Shown here: positions 22,208 to 30,362 of the stretch, in pieces
How positions within the stretch are numbered: the first letter of the stretch is position 1
Layout of the letters: each line of letters begins with the position of its first letter
Assembly (NCBI RefSeq): GCF_016861785.1
Contig: NZ_BOLS01000013.1
Span: 1-64,000, forward strand
Length of the DNA: 64,000 nucleotides
DNA from: Lacticaseibacillus mingshuiensis
GTDB taxonomy: Bacteria > Bacillota > Bacilli > Lactobacillales > Lactobacillaceae
Direction of reading: 5' to 3'
The notes under the pieces: model-generated
The model's input: only the letters and a program-made list of their open reading frames with translations
Database searches by the model: none
Told to the model about the DNA's origin: nothing
Made by a program: the position numbers and the translations under genes

Positions 22208-22447
22208 ATGGCAGATCGAACATTCACTAAGGAAGAATTGGCAAAATATAATGGCAAAGACGATCCCCACAAATATGTGGCAGTCGATGGTGTAGTATAC
22301 GATCTAACGTCTGTTAAAGCCTGGGCCGGAGAAAATCATCACGGTAATGTTGCTGGTCAAGACCTCACTGACATCATCACTAACGTCTCTCCCCACGGCA
22401 AAAAGGTTCTCAGCAAAGTGCCTATTGTTGGTAAGTATATTGGGTAG
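22208..22447 (+). CDS. Cytochrome b5-like heme/steroid-binding domain protein
   Basis: 79 residues starting MADRTFTKEELAKYNGKDDP, then HKYVAVDGVVYDLTSVKAW and NHHGNVAGQDLTDIITNVSPHG. This is the short bacterial cytochrome b5-like fold (HKYVAVDGVVYDLT is the core). His residues occur at both expected regions (HHG and SPHG). No signal peptide or membrane anchor. It is carried in the lysogeny module, so it may be a lysogenic-conversion gene. GGAGG is eight bases before ATG; the longer frame begins in the gap. Confidence 0.8.
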   Translation: MADRTFTKEELAKYNGKDDPHKYVAVDGVVYDLTSVKAWAGENHHGNVAGQDLTDIITNVSPHGKKVLSKVPIVGKYIG

Positions 22448-22470
22448 CCGTTCTGTTTCCCCCTTCGGTC

Positions 22471-22487
22471 GTAGGTTTAATTCCTAC
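22471..22487 (+). other. tRNA T-arm-like fragment
   Basis: GTAGG-TTTAATT-CCTAC is a perfect 5-bp stem with a 7-base T-loop-like sequence, followed by ATGTCCA, similar to the 3' end of a tRNA. There is no tRNA body upstream. It could be a relic of an old attachment site. Confidence 0.25.
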
Positions 22488-22495
22488 ATGTCCAT

Positions 22496-22518
22496 GCCCC
22501 ATTCCGGGGCTTTTCTTT
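22496..22518 (+). terminator. Intrinsic terminator after the cytochrome b5-like gene
   Basis: GCCCC-ATTCC-GGGGC followed by TTTTCTTT, separating the lysogeny genes from the integrase. Confidence 0.75.
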
Positions 22519-22581
22519 CACAGTTCAAAAGAACATACGTTTGTACTTCAACTGCAGAAAATCCAAAAAGGAGGTAATATC

Positions 22582-23841
22582 TTGGCCACGATCAGCAGTT
22601 ATCAGCTAAAAAATGGACAAACACGCTGGCAAGTTACTGGATACGCCGGCGTCAACCCTGGCACTGGAAAACAGATAAATTTTCATCAGCGCAGCTTCCT
22701 AACTCGTGAGGCCGCCAAAAACTGGGCTAAGCAAAAAACGGCCGCCCTGATTGATCAGTCCGCCGTAAATCATTCAAAGGGAAACATGCGTATCGCAGAC
22801 TGGATGCATGACTGGATACAGAACTACAAGCTCAATGTCAAAGAAGGCAGCATGATCGTCTACCGCTACAACATAGAGAAGTACATCATCCCCAACGTAG
22901 GAAGCTTCACATTAGCGCGATATAGCCCAGGACAGCACCAGCGGTTTATCAGCGACATGCTCGACCACGGTGGCAAAGGCGGCGCTCCCTTGTCCTTCAA
23001 CTCGGTTCAGATCATCAACGCCACCCTTTCCAACGCCCTAAAAAAGGCAGTCCAGCTCGAATACATCTCTCGCAACCCTGCTGTTGGCGTTGAGTTCCCC
23101 CGTTCTGTGAAGCAAGTCCATCCAACACTTCATTATTGGACGCGAGAACAAGCTGACCGCTTTCTAGCGACTGCTCACGAAGAGAACGACCCTGTGTGGT
23201 ACTACTTCTTTTTGACAATTCTTGACCTAGGCCTTCGTAAAGGCGAAGCAATGGCACTGAAGTGGTCTGACGTTGACTTCTCGACTAATACGATAAACAT
23301 TAATAAGACCCGTCTCTATCGTGCCGAGACCGGGCCAAATTCAGGTCTAGTGGTCCTGGATGATCCTAAGTTTCCGGCCTCATTTCGAACCCTGTATATG
23401 ACTGACCGGCTGCGTACAGCGTTGCTAGAGTGGAATAGGACATGGTATCCGCGACCAAAAATCCTAAGCCTGGACGAAGACGCACCAGCCCACGGTGGTG
23501 AAGACTTTGTGTTCCGTATGCGTGCCGCTCCTCGTTTCTACGGAAAGGTGCTCAGAGACCGCTCAACCAACGGCGCCTTTGAACGTATTCGCAAGTCCAC
23601 AGGATTGCCAAAAATCGTCATTCATGACCTCCGCCACACGCTCGGCGTCTTTATGCGAGAATCAGGCGTCCCACTCGAGGATATTCGCGACGTTCTGGGA
23701 CACAAGGATATCTCGACGACGTTGATCTACGCAGAGGTCACTCCGCTAGTAAAGAAAAATGCTACTGCCAAACTTAACGAATATCTCGTTGGCGACAAAC
23801 AAAAAAAGCCCACAAAGCGACCGGGATCGGCTAACATCTAA
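22582..23841 (+). CDS. int: Phage tyrosine integrase
   Basis: 419 residues from TTG 22582 (AGGAGG seven bases upstream). It has an N-terminal arm-binding domain (residues 1-60), a SAM-like core-binding domain (65-170), then the catalytic domain with Arg in LGLRKGEAMAL, the HDLRHT box, His in LGHKD, and the nucleophile Tyr in TTLIYAEV. All catalytic residues are present. It is the last prophage gene; the host pgi follows about 95 bp later, so attR should be in that gap or in the pgi 3' end. Confidence 0.95.
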   Translation: MATISSYQLKNGQTRWQVTGYAGVNPGTGKQINFHQRSFLTREAAKNWAKQKTAALIDQSAVNHSKGNMRIADWMHDWIQNYKLNVKEGSMIVYRYNIEKYIIPNVGSFTLARYSPGQHQRFISDMLDHGGKGGAPLSFNSVQIINATLSNALKKAVQLEYISRNPAVGVEFPRSVKQVHPTLHYWTREQADRFLATAHEENDPVWYYFFLTILDLGLRKGEAMALKWSDVDFSTNTININKTRLYRAETGPNSGLVVLDDPKFPASFRTLYMTDRLRTALLEWNRTWYPRPKILSLDEDAPAHGGEDFVFRMRAAPRFYGKVLRDRSTNGAFERIRKSTGLPKIVIHDLRHTLGVFMRESGVPLEDIRDVLGHKDISTTLIYAEVTPLVKKNATAKLNEYLVGDKQKKPTKRPGSANI

Positions 23842-23869
23842 ACCGATTTCTACACCACGGAGGTGTCCC

Positions 23870-23893
23870 GCCCACTTTATGGGCTTTAGTTTT
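23870..23893 (+). terminator. Likely intrinsic terminator after int
   Basis: GCCCA-CTTTA-TGGGC followed by TTTAGTTTT. Short stem, but well placed 29 bp after the int stop. Confidence 0.55.
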
Positions 23894-23934
23894 GCTCTTT
23901 TATTGACCAGATAAAACGGCCATAACCATCGCCA

Positions 23935-25275
23935 TTACAGGCGTGCGGTCAATTCCTTGGTCATATCTTCAAAGCCAGGACGGCCAAGAAGCGCAAACAT
24001 GTTTTTCTTGTAAGCTTCAACGCCAGGCTGGTTGAATGGGTTGATGCCATTCAGGTAACCGGACACGGCAACGGCTGCTTCAAAGAAGTAGATCAAGTAG
24101 CCCAAGGTGTAGGCATCCTGCTTTGGAATGGTGACGGTCATCACAGGCACGCCGCCATCGGTATGAGCCAGCACAACGCCCTCGTACGCCTTACGGTTAA
24201 CTTCGGACATCTTGCGGCCTTCCAGATAGTCGAGGCCATCGTTTGAGCCTTTTTCAACAGGAATGGTCAGCTCGTGATTTGGCTGGTCGACCCAAACAAC
24301 GGTCTCCATCAGGTTGCGCAGACCTTCCTGGATGTATTGACCCAAGGAGTGCAGGTCAGTACTGAAGTTTGCAGATGATGGGTAGATACCCTTTTGATCC
24401 TTGCCTTCAGACTCGCCCATCAATTGCTTCCACCATTCGCCGAGATACTGCAAGGTCGGTTCGTAGTTTTCAAGCAATTCAGTCGTGTAGCCCTTGCGAT
24501 ACAAAATGTTGCGCAATGCGGCATACTGATATGCTTCGTTCTTGGTCAGATCCGCGTCGCTGTATTCGTCGCGGGCATCGGCAGCGCCCTTCATCAAAGC
24601 ATCAATGTCGCCACCAGCAACGGCGATCGGAAGCAAGCCAACTGCGGACAAAACAGAGTAACGGCCGCCAAGATCATCAGGCACAACGAATTCTTCGTAG
24701 CCTTCAACATCGGATTCATGCTTCAAAGCGCCTTGTGCGCGGTCAGTCGTCGCATAGATACGACCTTTTGCACCTTCCTTGCCGTATTTCTCGACAAGTT
24801 TAGCCTTGAGGATCCGGAATGCGATCGAAGGTTCGGTCGTGGTCCCAGACTTGCTGATGACGTTCAAAGAGAAGTCGCGGTCGCCGATGATGTCGACCAG
24901 ATCAGCCAGGTAGCTGCTAGAAATGGAATTGCCGGCAAAATAAACTTCTGGCAGTTTGCGGCCTGGTTCGTAGTTGCGGAAGGTGTGGGACAAAAAGTCG
25001 ATCGCCATCCGCGCGCCGAGGTAGGAACCACCAATACCAATCGCAACGAAGACTTCGGAATCACTTTGAACCTTTTCTGCTGCCTTCTTGATCCGGGCAA
25101 ACTCGTCCTTGTCATAGTTGACAGGCAGGTCCAAGAACCCACGAAAATCGTTGCCAGCGCCGGTGCCTTCACGCAGCTCCTTATCAGCTGCGGTGACCAG
25201 TGCCTGCATCTCGCCGAGCTCGTTTTCGTGAACGAACTTGCTCAGCTTCGATGAATCAAAAGAGATATAAGCCAT
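23935..25275 (-). CDS. pgi: Glucose-6-phosphate isomerase
   Basis: 446 residues starting [20 protein letters not shown] after AGGAGGATGCAGATA. PGI signatures are present: [20 protein letters not shown] (phosphosugar site), [20 protein letters not shown], the catalytic Glu in [17 protein letters not shown], and [20 protein letters not shown] near the end. It interconverts glucose-6-P and fructose-6-P in the cytosol. Full length. The prophage ends just beyond its stop, so the 3' end may overlap the attachment core without loss of coding sequence. Confidence 0.97.
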   Translation of the reverse strand: MAYISFDSSKLSKFVHENELGEMQALVTAADKELREGTGAGNDFRGFLDLPVNYDKDEFARIKKAAEKVQSDSEVFVAIGIGGSYLGARMAIDFLSHTFRNYEPGRKLPEVYFAGNSISSSYLADLVDIIGDRDFSLNVISKSGTTTEPSIAFRILKAKLVEKYGKEGAKGRIYATTDRAQGALKHESDVEGYEEFVVPDDLGGRYSVLSAVGLLPIAVAGGDIDALMKGAADARDEYSDADLTKNEAYQYAALRNILYRKGYTTELLENYEPTLQYLGEWWKQLMGESEGKDQKGIYPSSANFSTDLHSLGQYIQEGLRNLMETVVWVDQPNHELTIPVEKGSNDGLDYLEGRKMSEVNRKAYEGVVLAHTDGGVPVMTVTIPKQDAYTLGYLIYFFEAAVAVSGYLNGINPFNQPGVEAYKKNMFALLGRPGFEDMTKELTARL

Positions 25276-25332
25276 TATCTGCATCCTCCTAAATTGTTCC
25301 TGAAACACTTTCAACTTTAACCGCGCATATAT

Positions 25333-25387
25333 GAAAAAGCAAGGTAGCCCAATACGAAAAAATCAGTTCTTTCGTATCCGCTACCTT
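25333..25387 (-). terminator. Terminator of the glucose-uptake gene
   Basis: On the minus strand a two-part stem (AAGGTAGC/GCTACCTT outside, ATACGAAA/TTTCGTAT inside) is followed by GCTTTTTC. Confidence 0.8.
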
Positions 25388-25397
25388 ACTCATGTGG

Positions 25398-26249
25398 TTA
25401 TTTCATGATTCCGAGGACGACGCCGCCAGCGATAATGAGCAAAGACCCCACTGTCACCCACTGCATCTCCTTGTGCGTCTTATGTTCACCGAGCAAGTAA
25501 ATCGAGCCAAACGTCGAGATCACGATGCCCATTTGCGCAAGCGAATAGGAAACGGCGAGGCCGACCAATGTCATCGAATAGAGCTGAAATGCGTTGCCGG
25601 TACCCCACAAAAAGCCGGTGAGGATGTTCTTGACTGTTTCTTTTTTGAAGGCATCGTGGCCGATGGCAAACAGCAGTGCGCCGATCACCATGCCGATCGA
25701 TTGCGGCAACACAACGCCGGTGGTCGAGACTTGGCCAGCGTTGATGATGATCGTGTAGCCCGCATAACCAATGGTCGAGATCAGCAGCGTCCGGATGCCT
25801 TTTGCGTATGCCAATGGCGTGCCAGCGTCACCGCCTTTTTCCTTCCGCGAGGTCAAAAATGCCCCTGCGACCAGAAAGACTAAGGCGAGTAAGCCAAGAA
25901 TGACCATTTTGCCCGTTTTCCATTCGGCGAATAATAGCGCGCCGGCCAATGTGTTGGCCACCAGTTGCATCCCGGTGGAAAGCGGCACGGTCATCGACAC
26001 GCCGATATATTTCATAGCTTGGAACTGTTGGCTCTGGCCCAACGCCCAGAATAAGCCGGCAGCCAGGCCGATCGCCCACACTTTCACATCCATGGCCGGG
26101 CGCATCACAAGCCAGGTGCCAATGCCGAAGATCAATGCGCCAAGCGTCATCCCCAGGGTCTGCTGGTAAGCATTCCCGCCAAGTTTGCCGCTGACAAGGC
26201 CGATCGAGCCCCAGGCAAGGGCTGGAATCAGCGCGATGATGATGGTCAT
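25398..26249 (-). CDS. glcU: Glucose/ribose porter (GRP) family sugar uptake permease
   Basis: 283 residues starting MTIIIALIPALAWGSIGLVS, about ten membrane segments in two repeated halves. Typical GRP motifs are ALAWGSIGLVSGKLGG near the start, WALGQSQQFQAMKYIGVSMT in the first half and FLWGTGNAFQLYSM in the second. It imports glucose by proton symport, independent of the PTS. Two CRE matches lie just upstream, which fits CcpA control. It is next to pgi, convenient for glucose entering glycolysis, but has its own terminator. The start is set by GAGG upstream of ATG 26249. Confidence 0.88.
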   Translation of the reverse strand: MTIIIALIPALAWGSIGLVSGKLGGNAYQQTLGMTLGALIFGIGTWLVMRPAMDVKVWAIGLAAGLFWALGQSQQFQAMKYIGVSMTVPLSTGMQLVANTLAGALLFAEWKTGKMVILGLLALVFLVAGAFLTSRKEKGGDAGTPLAYAKGIRTLLISTIGYAGYTIIINAGQVSTTGVVLPQSIGMVIGALLFAIGHDAFKKETVKNILTGFLWGTGNAFQLYSMTLVGLAVSYSLAQMGIVISTFGSIYLLGEHKTHKEMQWVTVGSLLIIAGGVVLGIMK

Positions 26250-26322
26250 GTCATTTTCCTCTTTTCGTCGAAGGTCGTGTGTCTCTTGCAAAATGTAAAA
26301 TACACAAGTAGTCATTCTATCG

Positions 26323-26337
26323 TGATTTCGTTTTCAA
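26323..26337 (-). promoter_or_regulatory. CRE (CcpA) site 1 upstream of glcU
   Basis: TTGAAAACGAAATCA on the minus strand matches the consensus WTGNAANCGNWNNCW at every position. It lies 74 bases upstream of the glcU start, overlapping the likely promoter, so repression is expected. The gap 26250-26573 holds this site, CRE 2 and a weak terminator-like hairpin (near 26470-26495, T run on the minus strand) for the vanZ-like gene. Confidence 0.7.
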
Positions 26338-26366
26338 TTCAACCGCATAATGGCGGGCATCACGCT

Positions 26367-26381
26367 ATGAAAACGAATTCT
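26367..26381 (+). promoter_or_regulatory. CRE (CcpA) site 2 upstream of glcU
   Basis: ATGAAAACGAATTCT also matches the consensus WTGNAANCGNWNNCW at every position. It is 30 bases from site 1, on the opposite strand. Confidence 0.65.
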
Positions 26382-26573
26382 GAAATCGGTGCCATCTCAC
26401 GCCCAATTTTCAGACAAGGCGATAATAACAGGCTTTTTTCGAAAAAACCAGCCAGACCACTCGGCGGCCAAAAAAAAATAGCGAAACGCACCGCTTGACC
26501 GCCCTGTCTAGGCGCTTCAAGCAAATGAGTTTCACCAAATCATGAAATCCAAAAATATTTTCAGAAAAACCCG

Positions 26574-27185
26574 TTAGCCTCGTCCATGCGGCCAGATCAG
26601 CTTATAAACGAGGTACCCGATAGCGGCGCCGATCGTGTTGAAGATCACGTCATCGATGTCGGCCACGCCGGAGATCAGAAGAAATTGTAGCGTTTCAATG
26701 ACCAGCGACAGAAGCAGCCCGCGCGCACTGACCCCCAGCAGGTTCTGTTTGCGGCTGGCGACCAGCGGCAGGCCGAAGCCAAATGGCATGAACCAGGCGA
26801 TGTTGCCGGCCGATTGATACCAAAAATCAAATTGCGACAAGCCTTGCCTGAGCTTGAACGTCTCGACGAGGGGGTGAAAATTGATCACGGACAGCGGGCG
26901 GTCAAAATGGAAGACCAGTTGCCAGGGGTAATAGACATCGCGGAAAACGGTGAGCATCATCACCATGATCACATAGCCGGAAAACAGTGTCACCAGCAAC
27001 TCATGGCGGAAATGTAGCGGGCGGCGTCGCAATAGTTTCCACGCCCAGCGCAACGCCATCCATATCAATAGGTAGAGAATTGTCTTGTCCATGCTGTACA
27101 AAACAAGCCGCACCAAAGGAAAATGATTGATGCGGGTGGCAAAATGGTCGGCGATCAGCCGGTATAATGGGCCTAAAAACAACAT
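26574..27185 (-). CDS. VanZ-like membrane protein
   Basis: 203 residues with about five membrane segments. VanZ-type features: VFRDVYYPWQLVFHFDRPLS, then a motif NIAWFMPFGFGLPL and SLVIETLQFLLISGVADIDD, then IFNTIGAAIGYLVY. The N.x.PFG.LP and E..Q...G..D.DD patterns define the family. It is named for teicoplanin resistance in VanZ, but most members have unknown roles, probably linked to the envelope. It is divergent from ltaS, another envelope gene. GGAGG precedes ATG. Confidence 0.82.
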   Translation of the reverse strand: MLFLGPLYRLIADHFATRINHFPLVRLVLYSMDKTILYLLIWMALRWAWKLLRRRPLHFRHELLVTLFSGYVIMVMMLTVFRDVYYPWQLVFHFDRPLSVINFHPLVETFKLRQGLSQFDFWYQSAGNIAWFMPFGFGLPLVASRKQNLLGVSARGLLLSLVIETLQFLLISGVADIDDVIFNTIGAAIGYLVYKLIWPHGRG

Positions 27186-27335
27186 GGCGACTCCTCCAAA
27201 CTCGCATCAATTGTACCAGACCACACCGCCCCATTTCGCACCATTCAAGATTTTAATCCTTTTTTATTTTTACGAGTAAGTGGCCGCCGCCGCTGGTTTG
27301 CGGCACACCCCGACCGATTTTTTCCGTGGGCTGGT

Positions 27336-27364
27336 TTGCCCAAGCACGCGGCGGCGGTTACAAT
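27336..27364 (+). promoter_or_regulatory. Promoter of ltaS
   Basis: TTGCCC (27336-27341), 17 bases, TACAAT (27359-27364). The ltaS GTG is 32 bases downstream of the -10. Confidence 0.6.
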
Positions 27365-27395
27365 AGGAAAGACTATTTTAGAGAGGAGAAGTTCA

Positions 27396-29669
27396 GTGAA
27401 GCGACTGATAACTCGGCTGCGCACCACCCGCATGGGATTTTTGGCAGTGCTGCTCGCCTTGATCTGGCTCAAAACATTGTTCGCTTATTTTGTGGACTTC
27501 ACCCTCGGTGCCACCGGTCTGTTGCAGCAGATCATACTTGTGATCAACCCGCTGGGGACCAGCATCCTGCTGCTCAGTTTTGCGCTGTACATCCGGCGGC
27601 CGCGGCGTGCCTACATATCGGCGTTAATTATTTATTTTCTAATGTGCGTGCTGTTGATCGCCAACGTCCTTTATTACCGCGAATTCTCCGATTTCATGAC
27701 GGTGACCACAGTACTGGGTGTCTCGAAGGTCTCACAAGGCCTGGGGGCGAGCTCGCTGAACATGCTGGTCTGGCATGATCTCGTCTATGTCCTCGACTTT
27801 GTCTTGATCGGCGCGGCATTCCTTCTTTTTGCCATCCGCAACTTGATCGCCTATCTTCAGCAAAAGCCGCTTCATTGGCCGCATTTCGGCTTTGTCTGCG
27901 ATCCACGCCAGCCGACCTATCACCTGCCGCAAGCCGTATCAACAGTTGGGGTCGCGCTGTTTGCCGTCACCATGATGACCAGCGAGCTCAACCGTCCGCA
28001 ACTGCTGTGGCGCACGTTTGATCGCAACTACATCGTGAAATACCTCGGGCTGACGCCATTTACGATCTACGACGGCTTCAAGACCGCCCAGAACAACCAG
28101 GTTCGTGCCAGCGCCGACAGTGCCAACATGAATCAGATCCTCGCCTACACGAAAAAGCATGCAGCGGCCCCAGATCCACAGTATGATGGCGTCGCCAAAG
28201 GCAAAAATGTGATCATCATCCATCTGGAAAGCTTCCAGCAATTTCTGATCGGCACCAAGATCGACGGCCAAGAAGTCACCCCGTTTCTCAATTCGTTGAT
28301 CAAGCAGCCCAGCACCTTGAGTTTCTCAAACTTCTTCCACCAAGTCGGCCAGGGCAAGACCTCCGATGCGGAAAATATGTTGGAGACTTCTACCTTTGGC
28401 TTGTCGACTGGATCGCTTTTTTCCTCGCTGGGCACCGACAACACCTTTGAAGGGCAGCCTGCGATTTTGGAGCAGCGGGCCGGCTACACCACCGCTGTTT
28501 TCCATGGCGGCGCAGGCACCTTCTGGAATCGCAACAACGTTTATAACAGCCTTGGCTACAATTACTTTTTTGACGGCAACTTTTATAAACATGACACCGG
28601 TCAGGATACCGATTATGGCATCAAGGATAAGTTGATGTTTGGGGAGTCGATCAAGTATCTGGAGCATCTTCAGCAGCCGTTTGAGGCTAAGATCATCACG
28701 ACCTCCAACCACTACCCATTTTTCATCACGGATACCGACAGTAACTTCCCGGATGCGAATACGTCAGATCCGTACATCAACGGCTATTTCCGCACCGCGC
28801 ATTATCTCGACCAGGCGCTGAAGGAGTTCTTCGACTACCTCAAAGCCAGTGGTCTTGAGAAAAATACGCTGGTGATGCTGTACGGCGACCACTTCGGCAT
28901 CTCAAATGATCGCAATCAGACGCTGGCCTCGGCGCTTGTCATGGACGCCAAGAACTGGGACAGCTACGACGACGCTCAGATGCAGCGCGTGCCACTGATC
29001 TTCAGCATGCCGGGGCTCAAGGGCGGCATCAACAATACTTACGGCGGTGAGATCGATGTCTTGCCAACGCTACTGCACCTGCTGGGCATCAGCACCGATT
29101 CTTACGTCCAGTTCGGCACCGACCTGCTTTCGCCTCAGCACGACAGCGTGGTCGCCTTCCGCAATCACAACTACATCACGCCAAAATACACGGTGCTCGG
29201 CGATACCGTCTACGCCAATTCAAGCGGCGATGTCGTCACGCCAGATGAAAAGCTCAAAAAAGAGCTTACGGCCGACCAGCAGCATGTTGATGAAAGTCTG
29301 AGTCTGTCGGACATGTTGGCGAACCAGAACTTGCTGCGCTTCTACGTGCCTAAGGGCTTCACCCCGGTCGACCCGACCATCTTGGACCACGCGCATAGTT
29401 TGAAAAATATGCTGGCGACTGAGGAAGCATTGGGCGATCACTCGACCTCGCTTTACTCACAAAACGGCGATCACTCCACGGCGGACTTGTTCCAAACCGA
29501 TGCCCCAGAACTATCGACCGACCGCTCGCCACTGACGACCTATCCGGATAAGGTCTTGCCGCAAGTCGACGCGGCAAAAGAGGCAGTTGAATCAGGGGCG
29601 GTCATCAAGAACGGCGTCGTCACCTCATCCAGTAGTAGCGCAACAAGCAAACAAAAATCAAAACGATGA
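27396..29669 (+). CDS. ltaS: Lipoteichoic acid synthase
   Basis: 757 residues from GTG 27396 (GAGGAG seven bases upstream). Five N-terminal membrane segments (to about residue 205) precede an extracellular sulfatase-fold domain. The active-site Thr is in GQGKTSDAENML. Metal ligands are visible as HLESFQ and YGDHFG. A segment around AVFHGGAGTFWNRNNVYNSL is typical. It polymerises glycerol-phosphate from phosphatidylglycerol outside the membrane. The extended C-terminus ends in a Ser/Lys-rich tail (SSSSSATSKQKSKR), longer than in the classical S. aureus protein. Confidence 0.95.
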   Translation: MKRLITRLRTTRMGFLAVLLALIWLKTLFAYFVDFTLGATGLLQQIILVINPLGTSILLLSFALYIRRPRRAYISALIIYFLMCVLLIANVLYYREFSDFMTVTTVLGVSKVSQGLGASSLNMLVWHDLVYVLDFVLIGAAFLLFAIRNLIAYLQQKPLHWPHFGFVCDPRQPTYHLPQAVSTVGVALFAVTMMTSELNRPQLLWRTFDRNYIVKYLGLTPFTIYDGFKTAQNNQVRASADSANMNQILAYTKKHAAAPDPQYDGVAKGKNVIIIHLESFQQFLIGTKIDGQEVTPFLNSLIKQPSTLSFSNFFHQVGQGKTSDAENMLETSTFGLSTGSLFSSLGTDNTFEGQPAILEQRAGYTTAVFHGGAGTFWNRNNVYNSLGYNYFFDGNFYKHDTGQDTDYGIKDKLMFGESIKYLEHLQQPFEAKIITTSNHYPFFITDTDSNFPDANTSDPYINGYFRTAHYLDQALKEFFDYLKASGLEKNTLVMLYGDHFGISNDRNQTLASALVMDAKNWDSYDDAQMQRVPLIFSMPGLKGGINNTYGGEIDVLPTLLHLLGISTDSYVQFGTDLLSPQHDSVVAFRNHNYITPKYTVLGDTVYANSSGDVVTPDEKLKKELTADQQHVDESLSLSDMLANQNLLRFYVPKGFTPVDPTILDHAHSLKNMLATEEALGDHSTSLYSQNGDHSTADLFQTDAPELSTDRSPLTTYPDKVLPQVDAAKEAVESGAVIKNGVVTSSSSSATSKQKSKR

Positions 29670-29671
29670 CA

Positions 29672-30052
29672 GGGTGCGGAAGCTCGCGGGATGGTGGAAC
29701 AGCTAGGTCGGCTCAGGTGCTTGGTGGCGAACTTGGCCACCGAGTGCATGAGACGCCTAGATGTTTCCGCCATGCGAGCTGGAGCCTGACTAGAATAAGG
29801 GTGCGGAAGCTCGCGGGATGGTGGAACAGCTAGGTCGGCTCAGGTGCTTGGTGGCGAACTTGGCCACCGAGTGCATGAGACGCCTAGATGTTTCCGCCAT
29901 GCGAGCTGGAGCCTGACTAGAATAAGGGTGCGGAAGCTCGCGGGATGGTGGAACAGCTAGGTCGGCTCAGGTGCTTGGTGGCGAACTTGGCCACCGAGTG
30001 CATGAGACGCCTAGATGTTTCCACCATGCGAGCTGGAGCCTGACTAGAATAA
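29672..30052 (+). repeat. Three 127-bp tandem copies of the GGTGCG...GGAGCC hairpin element
   Basis: Units start at 29672, 29799 and 29926. Copies 1 and 2 are identical; copy 3 differs only at 30023 (A for G). Each folds on itself: AGCTCGC/GCGAGCT, ATGGTGGAA/TTCCGCCAT, CTAGG/CCTAG, CTCA/TGAG and TTGGTGGC/GCCACCGA around a GAACTTG loop. The copy-3 change turns a T-G pair into T-A, so pairing is kept. Flanks are GGGTGCGG and GGAGCC, with a TGACTAGAATAA spacer. No reading frame is supported. The array starts two bases after the ltaS stop. Confidence 0.9.
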
Positions 30053-30200
30053 GGGTGCGGAGCGGGGCGCACAGGGGTGGACAGCTAGTTCCGGCTTGGG
30101 CGTTTGATGGCGCTCTTTGCCATCGGGCGACCGGGACGACTAGATGCCCACCCCTGCCCCGCGGAGCCTGACTAGGGTGCGGAGGCCCGCCGATGCGACC
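30053..30200 (+). repeat. Diverged hairpin element copy plus a truncated copy
   Basis: 30053-30168 has the same architecture with different outer stems: GCGGGGC/GCCCCGC, AGGGGTGG/CCACCCCT, CTAGT/ACTAG, GATGGC/GCCATC. The conserved CAGCTAG and ACGACTAGATG core and the GGTGCG and GGAGCC ends are kept. A second copy begins at 30175 (GGGTGCGGAGGCCCGCC) and is cut off after about 25 bases. The interval 29670-30362 is otherwise gene-free. Confidence 0.85.
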
Positions 30201-30233
30201 AGCCAGTCACCCATTTGACCCACGTTTAACAAG

Positions 30234-30274
30234 AAGACCCAGGACAAAAAGCACCATTTTGTCCTGGGTCTTTT
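30234..30274. terminator. Strong bidirectional terminator downstream of ltaS
   Basis: A 16-bp stem (30234-30249 with 30257-30272) around AGCACCA, ending in TTTT. It closes the ltaS transcript after the repeat array, so the repeats are probably in the ltaS 3' untranslated region. Confidence 0.85.
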
Positions 30275-30362
30275 CGTTATTTCCAGTGCAATTATTCCCG
30301 TCAAATTCATAATTTGTTCACACCCCGCCGCTATACTGGTGTCATTAAGGTGAGGTGAAAGC

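Noticed and set aside
24394-25254. 286-codon open frame opposite pgi
   Set aside because: Complete overlap with a clear enzyme gene, no similarity or ribosome site.
29672-30052. CRISPR array
   Set aside because: Units are 127 bp and nearly identical throughout, with no unique spacers and no cas genes nearby.
29971-30171. Open frame through the tandem repeats
   Set aside because: It crosses repeat units and their paired arms; no ribosome site; frames shift between copies.
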